From Panorpa germanica (lineage: Eukaryota; Arthropoda; Insecta; Mecoptera; Panorpidae), in assembly GCA_963678705.1 (NCBI GenBank), contig OY783204.1:23632759-23696758 (forward strand): a stretch of 64,000 nucleotides of DNA, written 5' to 3'. This document shows positions 25,249-38,122 of this stretch, one piece after another; position 1 is the first letter of the stretch, and each line of letters begins with the position of its first letter. The notes beneath the pieces were generated by a model. The model worked only from the letters and a program-made list of their open reading frames with translations. It was not told the origin of the DNA and did not search any database. The position numbers and the translations under genes are program-made.

Positions 25249-25920
25249 TAGATCAAATTTTATATCACCAAATTTAAATCACAATAATAAAAACTTCACT
25301 GAATTATAATTCAAGCACTAAGAACACTACACTTAAATAAGTATTTTTAAGCCATGATATTTAGTGTATTAGATTAAGTTACAAGTTTACTATAAGTATT
25401 ATGTATACTTCGAACTCTTAAACGACTTGGCAACACAGGATTTTATACTATACACAACACAAAACACTGTATATATTTATTATAAACGAATGGCGCGCGG
25501 GTCTTGCACTTGTAAAGCTTTAATTGCACTTCAAACGATAAACGCCGCTTCGGTGGTATTTAGATATTTCATATAATTTATAGGTTAGACAAATTTCACG
25601 TATTAATAACTTTGTAATATTTTATGTTGTTATTGAATATTACTTAATTATCTGTTAGTGAATTATTATTGAACAGAACACGTGTTGTTTACGTATTTAA
25701 CTGCACTATACGTATCTAAGACAAACTGACTGACCTTCCTCTTCGGAGTCTGCCGATCTACTGAATTTCTGAAATGAAATACGTGCGCTAGTGTGGATTT
25801 TGAGTAGTCGTGGTGGTGGACGCCGGTACTACGAGACTCGTATTCTAGTATACTTCGTCTCTGTCCCCCTCCTCGACCCCGTGCGGCACTGTAGGACCTT
25901 CTGAACTAACTCTGCTATAG
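25249..25920 (-). promoter_or_regulatory. Candidate promoter and 5' UTR of the minus-strand host gene
   Basis: Seen: this stretch has two GC-richer patches (about 25480-25560 and 25730-25900) in otherwise AT-rich DNA. On the minus strand there is a TATAAAA at 25447-25441 and a pair of overlapping initiator-like TCAGT motifs at 25733-25725. A two-codon uORF (ATG GCT TAA) lies at 25355-25347, about 100 bases before the coding ATG. Known: insect initiators resemble TCAGT. Inference: transcription starts somewhere between about 25.4 and 25.75 kb; which motif is used cannot be decided from sequence. Confidence 0.35.
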
Positions 25921-27070
25921 TACACTCAACTTATTCATGAATTTAGGTTATACTCTTCACACAAATGGGCCTTTAATGCTACTCAAGCTCACCTATGTAA
26001 ACGTATAATGTATACTACAGAACCTCTAATGCATTTGCTCAAATAATAATACAAGTTCAGAATATGTAGTATGAATAATAAATCTAAATTACTTCAGTTA
26101 GGTTCAATTTTGCAGTATTTTAGAAATTAAGAGCTTCTTGGTTACATTTTCTTCTCAAATAATAATAACTCTATAATAAGTGAAATGGATGATTCTGTTT
26201 ACCAAAATCTACAAATATCGTTTGCGTAAAATGTATAATCATAAAAATAAAATGTGAAGGGTCCTTGACTTTAATATGGTAAAGCTCTGAAGAAGATTTT
26301 GCAGCGCATAAAATGTAATGACACAAGAGTCTATCAAATTTTCGATCAAATTATTCAGAATATAACTTTACGCATCCCATTATTTAAATATTCGAGTATC
26401 TTGCAGAGGAAATAAGTGGAAAATATGATTTTTTTTTATAATATTCAGGGCCGGCTTCGAGTTTTATTTTTTGCTCTAAGTATAAACTCTATTTAACGTG
26501 AATTTAAAAATTGCGAAGTAGATTTTACAACAATCTCGCTAAACATGTATTTAAGGTTTATCTAACAATTTTACTTAATATAACACGTTTCGTGAATTAT
26601 TTTAAAAAATTAAATACTTGTAAAACTTCTTAAGAACACCTTTTTAAGGATTATAAAGTATTAATTCCTAATTAAGGATTAATGGTATTTAGAATAACTA
26701 AAAAATAAGACGATGTTAGAAAGATTAGTATTCCATATTCATATTGTGTTTTTTGTGGGTTTTTAGGAGAATTAAATTTGATAAGAATATCATTTTAATG
26801 TTTTTAGTTAAGAAATCTTACATCCGGTGGCGCCTGGAGCATATTTGACTAAGATATTGTCTACGAAATAATTCCTGAGCTAATTTTTGTTTTGCTTTAC
26901 CTGAAAACTCATTTTGTAATAACCATTTTTACCAAAAATCGGAAAAAATAGGTAATTTGCACTGCGCTATTTAAAAATGTTTGTCTTCTGTTGTTTATAA
27001 TAAACGATGCTAATAATTTTATCTTGACAAAGTTCTCCTGTTAATGAATTTGTACTCTATTCGAAATTTG

Positions 27071-27368
27071 GAGAAAACTTGTTTTTCTAAACAAAAACAT
27101 CAATGCTTACATCAAAGAGACAGTTCTTAAAACATTTTTTTGTCTTTAAAAACTGTTTTTGTAAACAAAAAGTTTTGTGAACTATTGCGCTTGTCAGTTG
27201 TTGTTTATCATGCTTGTAATTCTTATGGGACACATAGAAAAACACTAAAAACAAAACCAGTCTGTTTTCGAAAAACAGAACTGCTTTAAAATAAAACAAA
27301 ACATAATTTAGTTTTGTTTTTTGACAACAAAACTGTTTTCAAAACTATCTCTTTGATGTGAAACCGGC
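27071..27368. mobile_element. Family C element, copy 2 (internally shortened)
   Basis: Seen: the left terminal part is reduced (CATCAAAGAGACAGTTCTT at about 27111), the body matches the other copies, and the right end is intact: CTCTTTGATGTGAAACCGGC ending at 27368. It lacks the ~90 bp segment with AAACACATTTCC... that is present at 34725. Confidence 0.7.
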
Positions 27369-29861
27369 GGCTACATCTCCTGCGTGCAAGTATATGTTGG
27401 GGCAATGTCATAATGTTAATTCGTAGCTAAACAAAGTGAAATTAGCTGATTTAGTGCATTAACACCCTTTTCTTCAATTCTGTTAAGATTTTACCAGTGC
27501 TTCTCCTTTAGATAGAGGGTATAAAGTAAGATAGTTTGCTCTTGTAACTGAAACTGAACTAAAATGTTTTTTTCGTTTACTACGTCGTTCACGGCCTGTA
27601 CATTATTCTATAGAATCTTCCCGTTTCTTTCAGAGTAACTCAGTGTTTTTGAACGTCACTTCTTCATTCCTTTCTTTTCAAGCAAACATGGTTCCTGCTC
27701 ATGGCAGGCAGGCCCTAAAAGAAAAGCTTTGGTAGTCTAGCCAGAGGCGTGCATGTAAGGGTCAATTTAAACTTTAAATAATTTCGAAATACATTATATA
27801 AAATAACTTTATAAATGAGAATTGTTTTATTGTTATTGTTTTATTATTTATATTGTTAATATTGTATTATGTTGATAAGGTAATCTACCAGGGCGTAAGC
27901 TATTCTAATATTTTTTAATTGATTATAATATTTTAAAAGATATTAGCAATTAAAAGTGTAGTTAAAAGAAAAACTTAATTAAGAAGAAAAATATACGTCA
28001 TTTTTTAAGTGTATCTGATTTTATTTCGTCCGTGATTTTATATGAATATGATGTTCTTAAAGATCCAAATTTGTTTTGCAGTCTATAAGATTGTACTATG
28101 TTTTGATAAAAGTTAACAATCAGGAAGTGAAATGCAGAATTATTAGCAAAAGGATATTAAAAATAAAAAGAGTAACTTTTCTTCATTTAATTATAAAAGA
28201 AGATCGTCTTATCGATTATAACCTTCTACTCCACCAATTATTGATCTCTTTTCTGCAATAGAAATTAAGTTAGTTAAATGATCAAACATTATGGGGAAAA
28301 CCAGAATTTTAAAGTTTATATAGTAAAAAATCTGTTAATTCAAAGTCCAGTAGGCAAATACTTAAGTAAAAATTCAAAATTCAAGCTTGGTAGTTCATTA
28401 TGTCAATTTAAAATCCATAATTAGAGTTGCTTCTTTAGATTATACCTATCAAAACATGCATGTGATATATAGTAAATTTATTACGTAGTTTTATAACCTA
28501 CAATATTATTTGCAGGAACTATTACATAAATAATACAACTAACAACATATTAGATGAAATACTAGTACATATGATGAGTGTGTCTACTAATCATTGATGT
28601 TATCGTAATTAGTAATGATTAATTTATTACAATTATCCAATTTGTAGTAATTTACAAAAGGTTGAAGATTATCGTAAAATTCTTTTGAAGTTTATCGGTT
28701 TCTGTCTTTAAAGAAGATAATGACTTATTAGAGTTAATTTACTAGCAGCTTTTATTTATAAGAGATGGAAAGAAGAAGAACATTATCTCTGCCAAGAAAT
28801 ACATAATTTGTCAATTAGGCAGCTGACTAGAAGCAAAATTATTTTGCTTAATCTTAAGCAAATTCGTGAAAAACAAAAAAGTTCGAGTGAAAACAGAGAA
28901 TACAGTAAGACTACATCACACTAGTTACAAAAAAAGACCCCAAGTTTCTTTTGACACACAATTTACTAACGTAATCTAACGTGTATTAACAATGTTTTCT
29001 TAGTGGTTTACAGCTTTAATCGTCTAAATGAAGTATTATTTTAAAAACAAACGTATTGCTTGCTTTTTAATTAATTAATTAGTAATGCTACAAAGATTTC
29101 TGATTGCGATTCCAATTTATAACTAATTAAACTTTACAGCTTTCTCATTTTAAGGAAATCTTGAGATTAATCATTATTTTTGAATAACAACTAATGATTT
29201 TATATAAATAACAGATTATTAAATAAAAAAAGTAACATATGTATGTTATCGGTAAAGTTACTTCCGCTAATTTAAAAACTTATTGAATTTCGATTAGAGT
29301 TTATCAGTTATTGTAAAACCGGTCGTTCAAACAAGTATTCATTAGTTTGATTTGTAGATTTATAAATTGATAAAACTTATCGAAAACATAAAAATATAAA
29401 ATGTCTATCCCTAAGTGCTAATCTAAATTAAGTAAACAAAAAAATAAAAACGAAGAAGGAAAATATGTTTGTTGTTTTTTTTTATTGAATGACTCACATA
29501 AAAAGGAAGGTGTCAAATATTGATTTAATCATTTAGAGTATTATTCGAAGGATTCTTTATTACAGGAAGTATGACAATTAGTCATTTGATTGATATGGGG
29601 ACGGTAAAAAAACAATTGTGTTTCCAGTGTGAATTTTTTGTTGGTTTCACATATTTAAAAGATAATATATGCTTAATAACAATTTCTTTATATCCATATG
29701 CGTATATATATAATTTCCACAACAAAATAGACAAATCTAAGATTGCGTGTAACTTATCTAGTAATTACAGACATTATCGTTATTTTTTTTATTGCCCCTG
29801 TTTTTTATCGACGCTCATGTTTTTGTTATTATCTGGCGGCTCGTCTGTGCACCTCCCTCCC

Positions 29862-29905
29862 GCACTTCAAGCTGCTTGGGTTCCTGAAAGAGGTGTAGGA
29901 ATCAC
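29862..29905 (-). other. Short GC-rich patch with acceptor-like start on the minus strand
   Basis: Seen: on the minus strand CACCTCTTTCAG is followed by an open run reading EPKQLEVREGGAQTSRQ before returning to AT-rich DNA without a GT donor. The plus strand of the same patch is also open. Not enough to call a gene. Confidence 0.15.
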
Positions 29906-30602
29906 CTTGAAGAACCATACTACCTTTAATATTTAAAAATATAATACAAGAATATTTTCATATACATTAATATTAATTGATTTAATTTAAAAATGGTAAA
30001 AATGGATTATTAGCAAATATGCAATTTGATTACGTAGGCATGTAATTAAACAGTGTCGAAGGGGACCAACAAAGGCTTAGTTTATTACTAAATACCTTTA
30101 CAAAAAAACTAGTTAGATATTAAAATTTAAAAGTATTTTACCTTCTGTATAATAGCACCATCGTCGTAGCAGTTTAGGCAATATTTGCAAAAAGCGTCAA
30201 TACTGTAACAAAGAATGGAATTTAGTACTGGATACAAATCAATTACTACAATAAGGCAATAGAAATTTATTTTAGATATAATTTAATTAAGGGGGAAATC
30301 AATAAGACATGGCATGAGTGTACTGTAAAAAATTCGGACTCCATTCGATATCATATTTATTAATATCTATAAATTTTTTACATGAAACAGTTTGCTGGTT
30401 CATATAAACTATCTCTGTTATGAGGTACAAATGATGCAACCACTATTGTCGCCAATTATTAGCAAATTAATTTCTTTTTAGTTTTAACATTAGTATTTCT
30501 AAAAATTGCGGCTCTGATGAACTACTTAACCAATATAAATCATTTTCTCATATATAAAACTAACTACGCATCAAAAAGTATTTTTGAAATTTTACGTAAA
30601 TA

Positions 30603-30813
30603 TGAGGCGTGTAGAAGCAAAGGGATGTAAGTGACCAATTTTGAAAATTTGAGATAATCAGCGCAAACGATAGAAGATGTACTTAACTATTTGGTAGCAC
30701 AGATTTTACTCTATAGCGTGAATTCTAAAACCTACTGAACGATCTTAACTTTAAACTCGTTTTCTGAATAATTTTACTTTGACACTTACATCGCCTTGCA
30801 TCTAGATGCCTCA
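30603..30813. mobile_element. Family A MITE, mariner-type, copy 3
   Basis: Seen: TGAGGCGTGTAGAAGCAAAG at the left and CATCTAGATGCCTCA at the right, flanked by TA on both sides. It is the shortest complete copy (211 bp), having lost the GAGATATAAGCGAAAAC segment. Confidence 0.8.
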
Positions 30814-32013
30814 TATTATAATTACGGATAAATATTTTTAAGATTTTGAACATTTCATACAATCAATGAAAGAACTTCATTCGCTCATCCACTATATATC
30901 TATCTCACTCAAACCAGTTATAAATATCGGTAATGCCTGTTCTTTGATGGTAAGCTTACAACTAGTCGGCACAATAAAGGAACTGAGTGTACGTTTGTGC
31001 CGCCACAACAACAGAGCCTGTACCCAACACTATATAGGCTATATACTATATAGCTCATAGTACAACCATATATATTAAATATAACCAATTCAGTGAATGT
31101 CGAATTCCACCGAAAATCATCGATATAGTACATTTTAGTTTTCTCTGGTGTCTTGTCAGTCTGTTTCTCTTGGCATGGTACTATTATATGACATTGCAGA
31201 AGATCACGAACAACATACAAAATGTCAACTTTTAAACTCATCACTTTTCAGTTGTTGTTTTTTTTTTAGAAAATATTTTTACAACTACTTAAAAATGAAC
31301 TGTTTGCTTTCATTGTTTTTTCTTTCAAGTTTTAGTACAAAGAACAGATGAAATTGTTTACTTTCAAGTTACTTTTAAAGATATTTTTAGAAACTATGGA
31401 ACAAAATTATGTGTTATGCGATCTATTTATGAAATCTTTACAAAGGGATAGATATAAGATTGTGCAATCGTGTTTCTTGGTTCGATTCATATACCAGCGC
31501 TGAACTTTGATTACCCTTACCTTGAGTCGGATTTATCGGTTAAACATGGAAGGGAAGGCAAGCGAATAGGAGAGGACTACAGGTCTACAAAGACAACAAC
31601 TGCGACTTACTTTTTAAAAAGTGATATTTTGAAAATGCCTGAGGTGTTATTTATACAGAAGCAGCAATAGATGCGATTGCATGAGGCCCCAAAATCAGTG
31701 CCGCCGGCTCTGGCTTACTGTTAGATATTTACAAAGAAACAGTTGCTGCATTTCGTTTATATAGTCACGGTACTCAGGGTCGGTTAGGGTTTGGTAAAAA
31801 AGGGGCGATTACTATAAATTATTTTCATAGTACGGCGAACGTTTAAAGAAAATCAAAGGGGGCTAAAATATCATCCAGCATCTACAATAATTTCTTTTCG
31901 AACCAGGGGCCCTATTCCTGAGTCATGCGAGCAATGGTCGTGATCGAACAAATATGATTTATATGAGTGAAGCATTTTACGAATCACTTTTAAAAAAGTA
32001 TTCTTGCACTATT

Positions 32014-32589
32014 CATGAATTTTTATTTTTTTTTTATTTTAGAATTTGAGGCCATTCCAACAACGTGGTCATATTCGCCTGAAGTTAATTTATTTTAATT
32101 AAATTTAGTTTATTATATTTATATCATTAAGGAATTCCAGCAGTTTTTGAATTTTTTCTGTATTGCCTGAAAGTAAGTCCTTTAGTTCACCACTGATATT
32201 GTGTTTTGTTCCTTGCGTTTGATATTGTGGGCAGGTTACTAGTAGATCATGGACTGTTATTTGTGTCTGACAGTTGCTGCACTGAGGAGCTGTTGTTTTA
32301 CTGATTAGATGTTGATGAGTATGTCCTGTTCTTAGTCTGAAGATGATTTTTTCGAATTGTTTATTGCTATGATAAGAAGTTTCCCATTTCTTTGTATTTT
32401 CCTTAATTAATCTCAATTTGTTGCTACTCATTTGTGTCCAGCACTGGTTTTGCATTTGCCTCATACCCTTGTTATACCATTCTATTAAATCTAAGTGTAA
32501 TATGTCACAGACTGGAGTTCCTTCTATAGCAGCCAACTTGGCGACTTCATCTGCTGATTCATTTCCCGATATAAGACATCATGAATTTT
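32014..32589 (-). mobile_element. 5'-truncated non-LTR retrotransposon nested in the foldback element
   Basis: Seen: CATGAATTTT occurs at 32014-32023 and 32580-32589 and brackets the insert. The insert begins (plus strand) with a T-rich tract, which is the A-tail of a minus-strand copy, and contains the frame at 32105-32578. Known: short direct duplications, an A-rich 3' end and 5' truncation mark LINE insertion. It differs from the RWMAEI-type family seen elsewhere in the window. Confidence 0.78.
32105..32578 (-). pseudogene. RNase H end and C-terminal domain of a non-LTR reverse transcriptase
   Basis: Seen: the minus-strand frame is open for about 157 codons from the 5' truncation point to a TAA. 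It begins inside an RNase H domain (ISGNESADEVAKLA, the last conserved motif with its Asn, Glu and Asp). About 85 residues later comes the C-terminal motif FRLRTGHTHQHLISK and a Cys pattern C-X2-C...H...C (QCSNCQ..., VHDLLVTC). Known: this order is found at the end of ORF2 in I/Jockey/R1-like non-LTR elements. The endonuclease and RT domains are missing because of 5' truncation, so it cannot act alone. There are no stops or frameshifts in the remaining part, which suggests a fairly recent insertion. Confidence 0.8.
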
Positions 32590-33354
32590 ATTATTAATTA
32601 TTACAATAGTTCATAAATACTCTTTTAAAAGTGATTCGAAAAATGTTTCACTCATATAATTCAGATCAGTTCTATCACGATTATTGCTCGCAAGACTCAG
32701 GAATACGGCCCCGGCACTGTATATCCTAAAAGATGTGATACTTTCGAAAAGAACTTAATCAAAAAAATTTCTATTTTGACTACATTTGTTCGGTAGATAG
32801 TTTATTAGATGGAAATTTAGCAAATGGAACAATGCTAAATACTCGTACTTTAGAAATTATTTAACTACCTTGGGGATTTGTAGTTAATAGCTTTGGATTG
32901 TAAGTTATATGACGATAAACCAATTATTGGAAACTACTTACATGGGTCTAACAATACGGTTGTAAAATAAACGGTGTCGGCTTTCAGTTAACTTCGGATC
33001 ATTGCAATTAGCCAGGATTTAGGTAAATCTCTTGTTGATAATAAACCTATGCTAATTTATTTGCATATTACCTAATTGTACGTTACTAAAAGGGCAGCCG
33101 ACAAAGGCAAGTGCCGAAAAGCGGCGCTACAAAACCACCGCAAAATTAGGGTTTTTATTATCAGGACGAATCATAGAAAAACGGTTGTCACTAAAACCAA
33201 ATTTTAAATAAAATAATAAACCACTTTGCTTTAGACGGTGTTTCACTTAAAGATAATATTTTATTTTGAATTGGGGTGGCCGTAAAACTGTTTTAGAAAA
33301 CATCTGGATGTATCTCTTGCTGAATTCAATTAGTGACTCAACAATTTCTCTTTT

Positions 33355-34000
33355 AAAGTTTCGCGCGAAGGAGCGACGAAAGAGAAGGAAGGGTAGAGTA
33401 GAAACAGTTAAACGTCAGTTCAGAAAATAGAGGATTTGCGGAGAGGAGATAAGGAAGACACCCAGTAAACAATTTGGTGAAGTGCCCTATTTAGTGACGT
33501 TTCTATCACTATTTCACTTCAATTATAGTTCGCATCAACTTTATCTTCATTTGTATTCCGACAGGTGGAGTAATTTCGCCATTTCTAGCTGATAAAGAAG
33601 ACATTTTATATGAAAAAATGTGAGAAACTGAACTATAAATGAACTCTTTCATGACAAAAAAATCATGACGCATCTTCAATATGATGTCAAAGTGACTCCA
33701 AAATGTTTACTGGGCAAGAGGTGGATGGCGGAGATAGAGCCAAGAAGAAAATAGTAAAGGGAATAGAAATTTTAAAGGAAGAGAGCCAAGAATAAATAGT
33801 AAAGGGAGAAAAACAATGAGGAGTAGCGAGCAAGAAAATATAGGAACAAGAGTATAAAATTTAAACATTGCTGTTGGAATTATTAAAAATGTTAGAATAG
33901 TTTTAAGTTTAAGTTACAATGAGATGTAATTACGTGATTTAATATTGAAAGAATGTAAAGCCTAACGACACACACATTAAATTAATAAATACATATAAAC
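33355..34000 (+). pseudogene. Non-LTR retrotransposon 3' fragment split by a MITE
   Basis: Seen: purine-rich sequence resembling the 42.4-42.6 kb and 16.3 kb fragments. When the MITE at 33461-33714 and one CA are set aside, the flanks read on as ...GAAGACAAGAGGTGGATGGC, restoring a KRWMAEI reading. Downstream is a 3' UTR with GTAAAGCCTAACGACACAC and an ATTAAATTAATAAATA tail, like the 10.5 kb copy (AAAGCCGAAAGGCACAC). The reading stops soon after (TAG). The 5' limit is approximate and no target duplication was recognised. Confidence 0.65.
33461..33714. mobile_element. Family B MITE copy 1 (TIR CCCAGTAAACA), CA duplication
   Basis: Seen: CCCAGTAAACA at the left and TGTTTACTGGG at the right, 254 bp, no frame, flanked by CA (33459-33460 and 33715-33716). 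The host sequence is a non-LTR fragment, and the related fragment at 42.6 kb shows the uninterrupted site. This supports a 2-bp duplication. Confidence 0.85.
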
Positions 34001-34600
34001 TTTGGTAAATAATAAAGTATAACGTTTTGTAAAAAATAATATGTTAAATACTACATAATGTTAAATTTTGTTTAGAAGGCATAGCATATTTTTAAACTAA
34101 AATATCGGTTGTTGGTTTACAAATGATATAACAATTATTTATTCTAACTTTCTTTCTTAAAATTTGTTTCAGATTTTTAGATATTCGTTGGTTGTCCATG
34201 CAAAAATGCTTCTAGATAAAAGAACTTCAACTTCCAATTATGAGAATTCGACATCTGAAAGACAAGCGACTTTATGTTCGTTTTGAAATACATATGGCCT
34301 ACAGAAAATATATTTCTAAGACAGTCTGACATTTGTGAATTGAATAGCGAAGAAAGGAATGATATTTCTTCTCTTCTGTTCTGTTGCAATCATCATATAC
34401 AATTCAAACGCGGCTGCTGCAACACAGCGGCTGCAATGACGAGTCGATTTAAGCCTTCAACAAGTTGGCTGGTCGTTGGGTTGCGCTTGACGTTGGCATT
34501 TCAGTTCTGAATTCTACTTATGCGCTTTATAGTTATAGTCCAGGAAATATTTATTACTTTATATGCAAAGAGAGAAATAACTTCGAATAGATTACACTCT

Positions 34601-35033
34601 TGCGTTTTATTCCAGAGAGACAAAACACCAAAACACGAACAAAAACTTGTTTTTTCTTAACAAAAACACCACTGATTACACCAAAGAGACAGTTCTTAAA
34701 ACATGTTTGTCTTTTGTTTTTAGTAAACAAAACACATTTCCGTATGGAGTCGATAAGATCAAAGGAAAACATGTTTGTTGTTGTTTTTTAGTCTGTTTGG
34801 TTTGAACACGCAGTTTTGTTTTTTGTGAACATTTGCGCTTGTCAGTTGTTGTTTCTCATGTTTATAATTTTTATGGGACACACAGAAAAACACTAAAAAT
34901 AAAACCAGGTCTGTTCAGTGTGAACAGTCTAGTTTTCGAAAAACAGAACTGTTTTAAAATAAAACAAAACATGATTTTGTTTTGTTTTTTGACAACACTG
35001 TTTGCAAAACTGTCTCTCTTGTGTGAAATCGAC
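34601..35033. mobile_element. Family C element, copy 3 (longest body)
   Basis: Seen: left end worn (TTCCAGAGAGACAAAAC), body complete, right end CTGTCTCTCTTGTGTGAAATCG. It contains an internal near-palindrome CTGTTCAGTGTGAACAG at about 34911 and a TTTTGTTTTTTGACAACA stretch common to all copies. The overlapping small frames on both strands are repeat by-products. Confidence 0.7.
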
Positions 35034-35575
35034 ATTAGTTGGATAAGACATTATTTGAATCAGAAGAAAATAAAAGTTTGGTAATTTAAGAGAGTATATC
35101 TTTGTACTTATTTATATTGAATTGAATATCAGCGTCAGGTACGAATATTACCACAGAAAGAGAGATGAGAGCAACATGTGCATGGGCATTTTTTATTGTG
35201 TAATAATTGGGTATCTGATTAATAAAGAAAATTAAAATTGAAATGTTATTAGGGGACAGGTTTGGTGAGTATTTTATAAATAGAATAAAACATTCCAAAA
35301 AGTTGGTCAAAACTGCAATAATTGAAAATATTTTTAAGATAGAACACCTGTTATAAATAATTTTCAAGTAAAATATATCAACTTAAAAATAGAATTTATG
35401 CTTGAAATGAAATTACGATTGGGCAATATCTAAAGTTCAGTAGGAGAAATCTGAGAAAACATTAGCACTCTAGGTTAATTAGTTTAGCCATATTTTTTAT
35501 AACACCCCCCATTTCTTCAGTGGTACATTTATCAGAATTATAAGACTCTACGAATTTCTTCCTAGACAGCTTCTA

Positions 35576-35709
35576 ACTCTCATTGACTAGTATAGTTCCG
35601 TTGCTGTTATCTGGAGATGTGGATGTCAGCTTGTCTCCTGCCTCCAAGAGACTGGTACGGAGCCTCCAGAGCAATCTCCGGTACTTGCAACACCCTCCAA
35701 ACCCCGCCA
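35576..35709 (+). other. Coding-like GC-rich patch, unidentified
   Basis: Seen: 130 bp of balanced composition. The plus strand has one frame open from after a TAA near 35571 to a TGA near 35720, reading SGDVDVSLSPASKRLVRSLQ and continuing similarly, with an acceptor-like TTGACTAG near its start. The minus strand also has a 44-codon ATG frame over the same bases (MSGIASVASCLGGVW...). There is no start on the plus strand and no family match that I can name. It may be an exon of an unknown gene or a relic. Confidence 0.25.
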
Positions 35710-36389
35710 AGACACGACGCAACTGAAGCGATACCCGACATTGGCTTTTCAAGATTTTTTGTTTTGTTTTTATCTGTTTTTACTTTCCGTCGTAGAGGTT
35801 TAATGCAAGAGATTAAAGAAGTATAATAATATCATTAATTTTGTATTTAAAAAAAAAATATCTGAACAACTTTGAAAAGGTTTTACATGTATTTATTATT
35901 TTTAGGTTATTAAGATTTTTTTTTTTAATTTATTCAAATTAGCGAAGCGGTGTGTAAGTTGTTCTGGATGATAATAAATTAAAAATATGTGTATGGTTCC
36001 AAAATTAAGCTACGAATTAGTAAGATTTTTTTAAGAAAGCGAATTCTTTGAAGGTTAATTCACAAAATGACAATATATCAAGTCAAGATAGATCTTAAAC
36101 GTATTTTTTAGGATGCAATGTTATGTAATTTTTTCCGAATTTTCACACGTTGTATTTGATCTAAGCCTACGAAGATATGTATTAAAAATTCACAAGAACA
36201 AGCTTAAACTGATCCAATTTTTTAGATTAAAAAATTATTTTTTATTCTGATATTTATTTTTATTTATTCCTCCTTGCACTTATTCCTTTAAAGAAGTACT
36301 GGAACCTCCAAATCATCGAAACTGTACCTTCGAGACTGAATTCTTCAATTCCGAATTAAAAGTCTGTTAAATTAATTTTTTGATGCATA

Positions 36390-36868
36390 TAAAGTATCAT
36401 TCCCGCTCACAGGTTTAATTTTATTTTGTATTTATTTAAATTGTTTAGCATATGGCAATACGCGTAGTCATTCACAGTACCATTTTTCATTTAATTTATT
36501 TTTAAGTTTTCCTAGTTTTTTTAGAACCTTACAAGGTCCAATGTTTTAAATTAAAAATATTAAATTTAGAAAAACTATATTATATTATTACCTCCAAAAT
36601 GTAACAATGTAACAATCTGTCAAAATGCAGTAGGATTTACTTTTAAAAGAAGTTTAATGTCAGTTTTTGAAAAATATAGAAGTGAAAACAATTTCTATTA
36701 CTAATTGTTATTAAAAATGTATATTACTAACGATGCATACGCACCAACTAAATTAACTAAACTTAAATTAAAACACAAATGTAAAAAGAAACGCAAGAAA
36801 TCTACATTGCAATATTAAATAAAAACAGTAAATTAAATATCAAAACAGCGAGTGGGAATGCGGCTTAA
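36390..36868. mobile_element. Family F element, copy 1 (~480 bp)
   Basis: Seen: the left end CATTCCCGCTCAC and the right end GCGAGTGGGAATG are inverted. The body matches 40573-41058 in the same orientation (GTTTAGCATATGG, ATACGCGTAGTCAT, CTGTCAAAATGCAGTAGGAT, ACGATGCATACGC). A partial end (AGTGAGTGGGAATGAG) occurs at about 37853, and CCATTCCCACTAG occurs near 5637. There is no frame. Inference: non-autonomous DNA element. Confidence 0.65.
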
Positions 36869-37895
36869 TAGTTTACTAATTAATTTTTTTTATCTATAAT
36901 TGATGTCAAATTTATATTAATTCAATTCAAATTCAATATTTTGAAAAAATCGTTATAAATTTACTATGTTTTAATTAATTATTATCGAAAATAGGCATAC
37001 TACTATAAATTTCTCTCGGATGTGACTTCAGAAACATGGCGACTAAATAGTTAGCGGGAAATTTGAATTATTAGAAATATCTGTGGTAATATGCTCTAGT
37101 TAAGACATTATATCTCATCAGTAAAAAAAGATTTACAAACCAATTGGCTAGGAAGCTTATCCAGCGTTCTAAACTTCTCATCCTAGTGAAGACCCACCCA
37201 GATAAGATAGAGCGTTGAGCATATATTTTGCAACACCCAAGTTGGCTAGTTTGATTAATGCTTTTAATGATTATCCCTTATCAAAATTTGCAGAAAAGTA
37301 TTTGATACAAATTCTCTGCAGATGTTTGTGAATTATGACAAACATGATTAAGTGCCTGCTACCGGGTACTGGGTACCGTCTGTATCTGTATCTGTAAGTA
37401 AAGTTCCGTTACAAATTACAAAGTGAACTGTACAAACAATATTTTAAACAGGAAACACGCCGCATAAACTAAACTAATTATTATGACACGTGGATAAATA
37501 AAAAAATAACTCGCTGCCTCAGTAGCGTAGCGTTCTAAGAAATGTGTACACGATGGAATAAGTTGATGAACACAAGACAACTGTCAACGTGGAAGACGAC
37601 AAATTGATCATTGTTAAAAGCAGAGAGATGTACTAATGAAGAATCGATGAAGAAGAATTGTTTTAATCCTAAATTGTGTATTTTAGTTACAGAACGGAGT
37701 ATTTTATATTTATATTTTAGTAACCTTAAATGTAATTTTGAGCTTGTGAAATCTTGTGTCATGCTACAATTTTATATAAATTATAGCATTTAATATAATT
37801 ATTTTATTCCTGTATAATTCACAAATTTAAAATTACATTAGAAAATTACTCAGTGAGTGGGAATGAGTCTTAACGCAGTGTTCTAATTTTGAATG

Positions 37896-38122
37896 TATAA
37901 GGTCTTTCAACAAGAGAGGTCATTTTAAAACAAAAGAAAAACGCAATATTTCGATGACATTTGGCAGATATTGTGTTTCATTGTTAACCTCAGAGTTTGT
38001 ACTTTAGATTAAAATAAAAATATCACAACTTTTCACGGAAATATGGCGTTTTTCTATTGATTTAAAATGACCGTTCTTGTTGAAACGTTCATAAAATGAC
38101 CACTCTTGTTGAAGACCCTATA
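37896..38122. mobile_element. MITE, 227 bp, TIR TATA-GGTCTTTCAACAAGAG
   Basis: Seen: TATAAGGTCTTTCAACAAGA at the left and the inverse TCTTGTTGAAGACCCTATA at the right. The arms continue through AGGTCATTTTAAAA and TTTAAAATGACCGT, and a second TGACCACTCTTGTT block inside the right arm repeats the end. It resembles mariner-derived MITEs with TA target sites; single copy here. Confidence 0.7.

Larger units (their letters stand above)
31904..32719. mobile_element. Family G foldback element, copy 1, interrupted by a non-LTR insertion
   Basis: Seen: the left arm (CAGGGGCCCTATTCCTGAG... TTTATATGAGTGAAGCATTT... AATCACTTTTAAAA) and the right arm are inverted copies over more than 100 bp each, ending in CAG and CTG. 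The second copy at 43085-43284 shows the arms meeting with only a short spacer, so the 556 bp between them here is a later insertion (32024-32579). Terminal CAG/CTG and GGGGCC recall hAT ends; a clear 8-bp duplication is not visible. Confidence 0.65.

Noticed and set aside
29571..29936. 121-codon plus-strand frame
   Set aside because: Mostly AT-rich translation with hydrophobic drift, no splice or family support; only the short GC-rich patch at its end was noted.
34833..35367. Frames of 83 and 93 codons around 35 kb
   Set aside because: The first is family C repeat sequence; the second is AT-rich with Ile/Asn/Phe bias and no similarity I can name.
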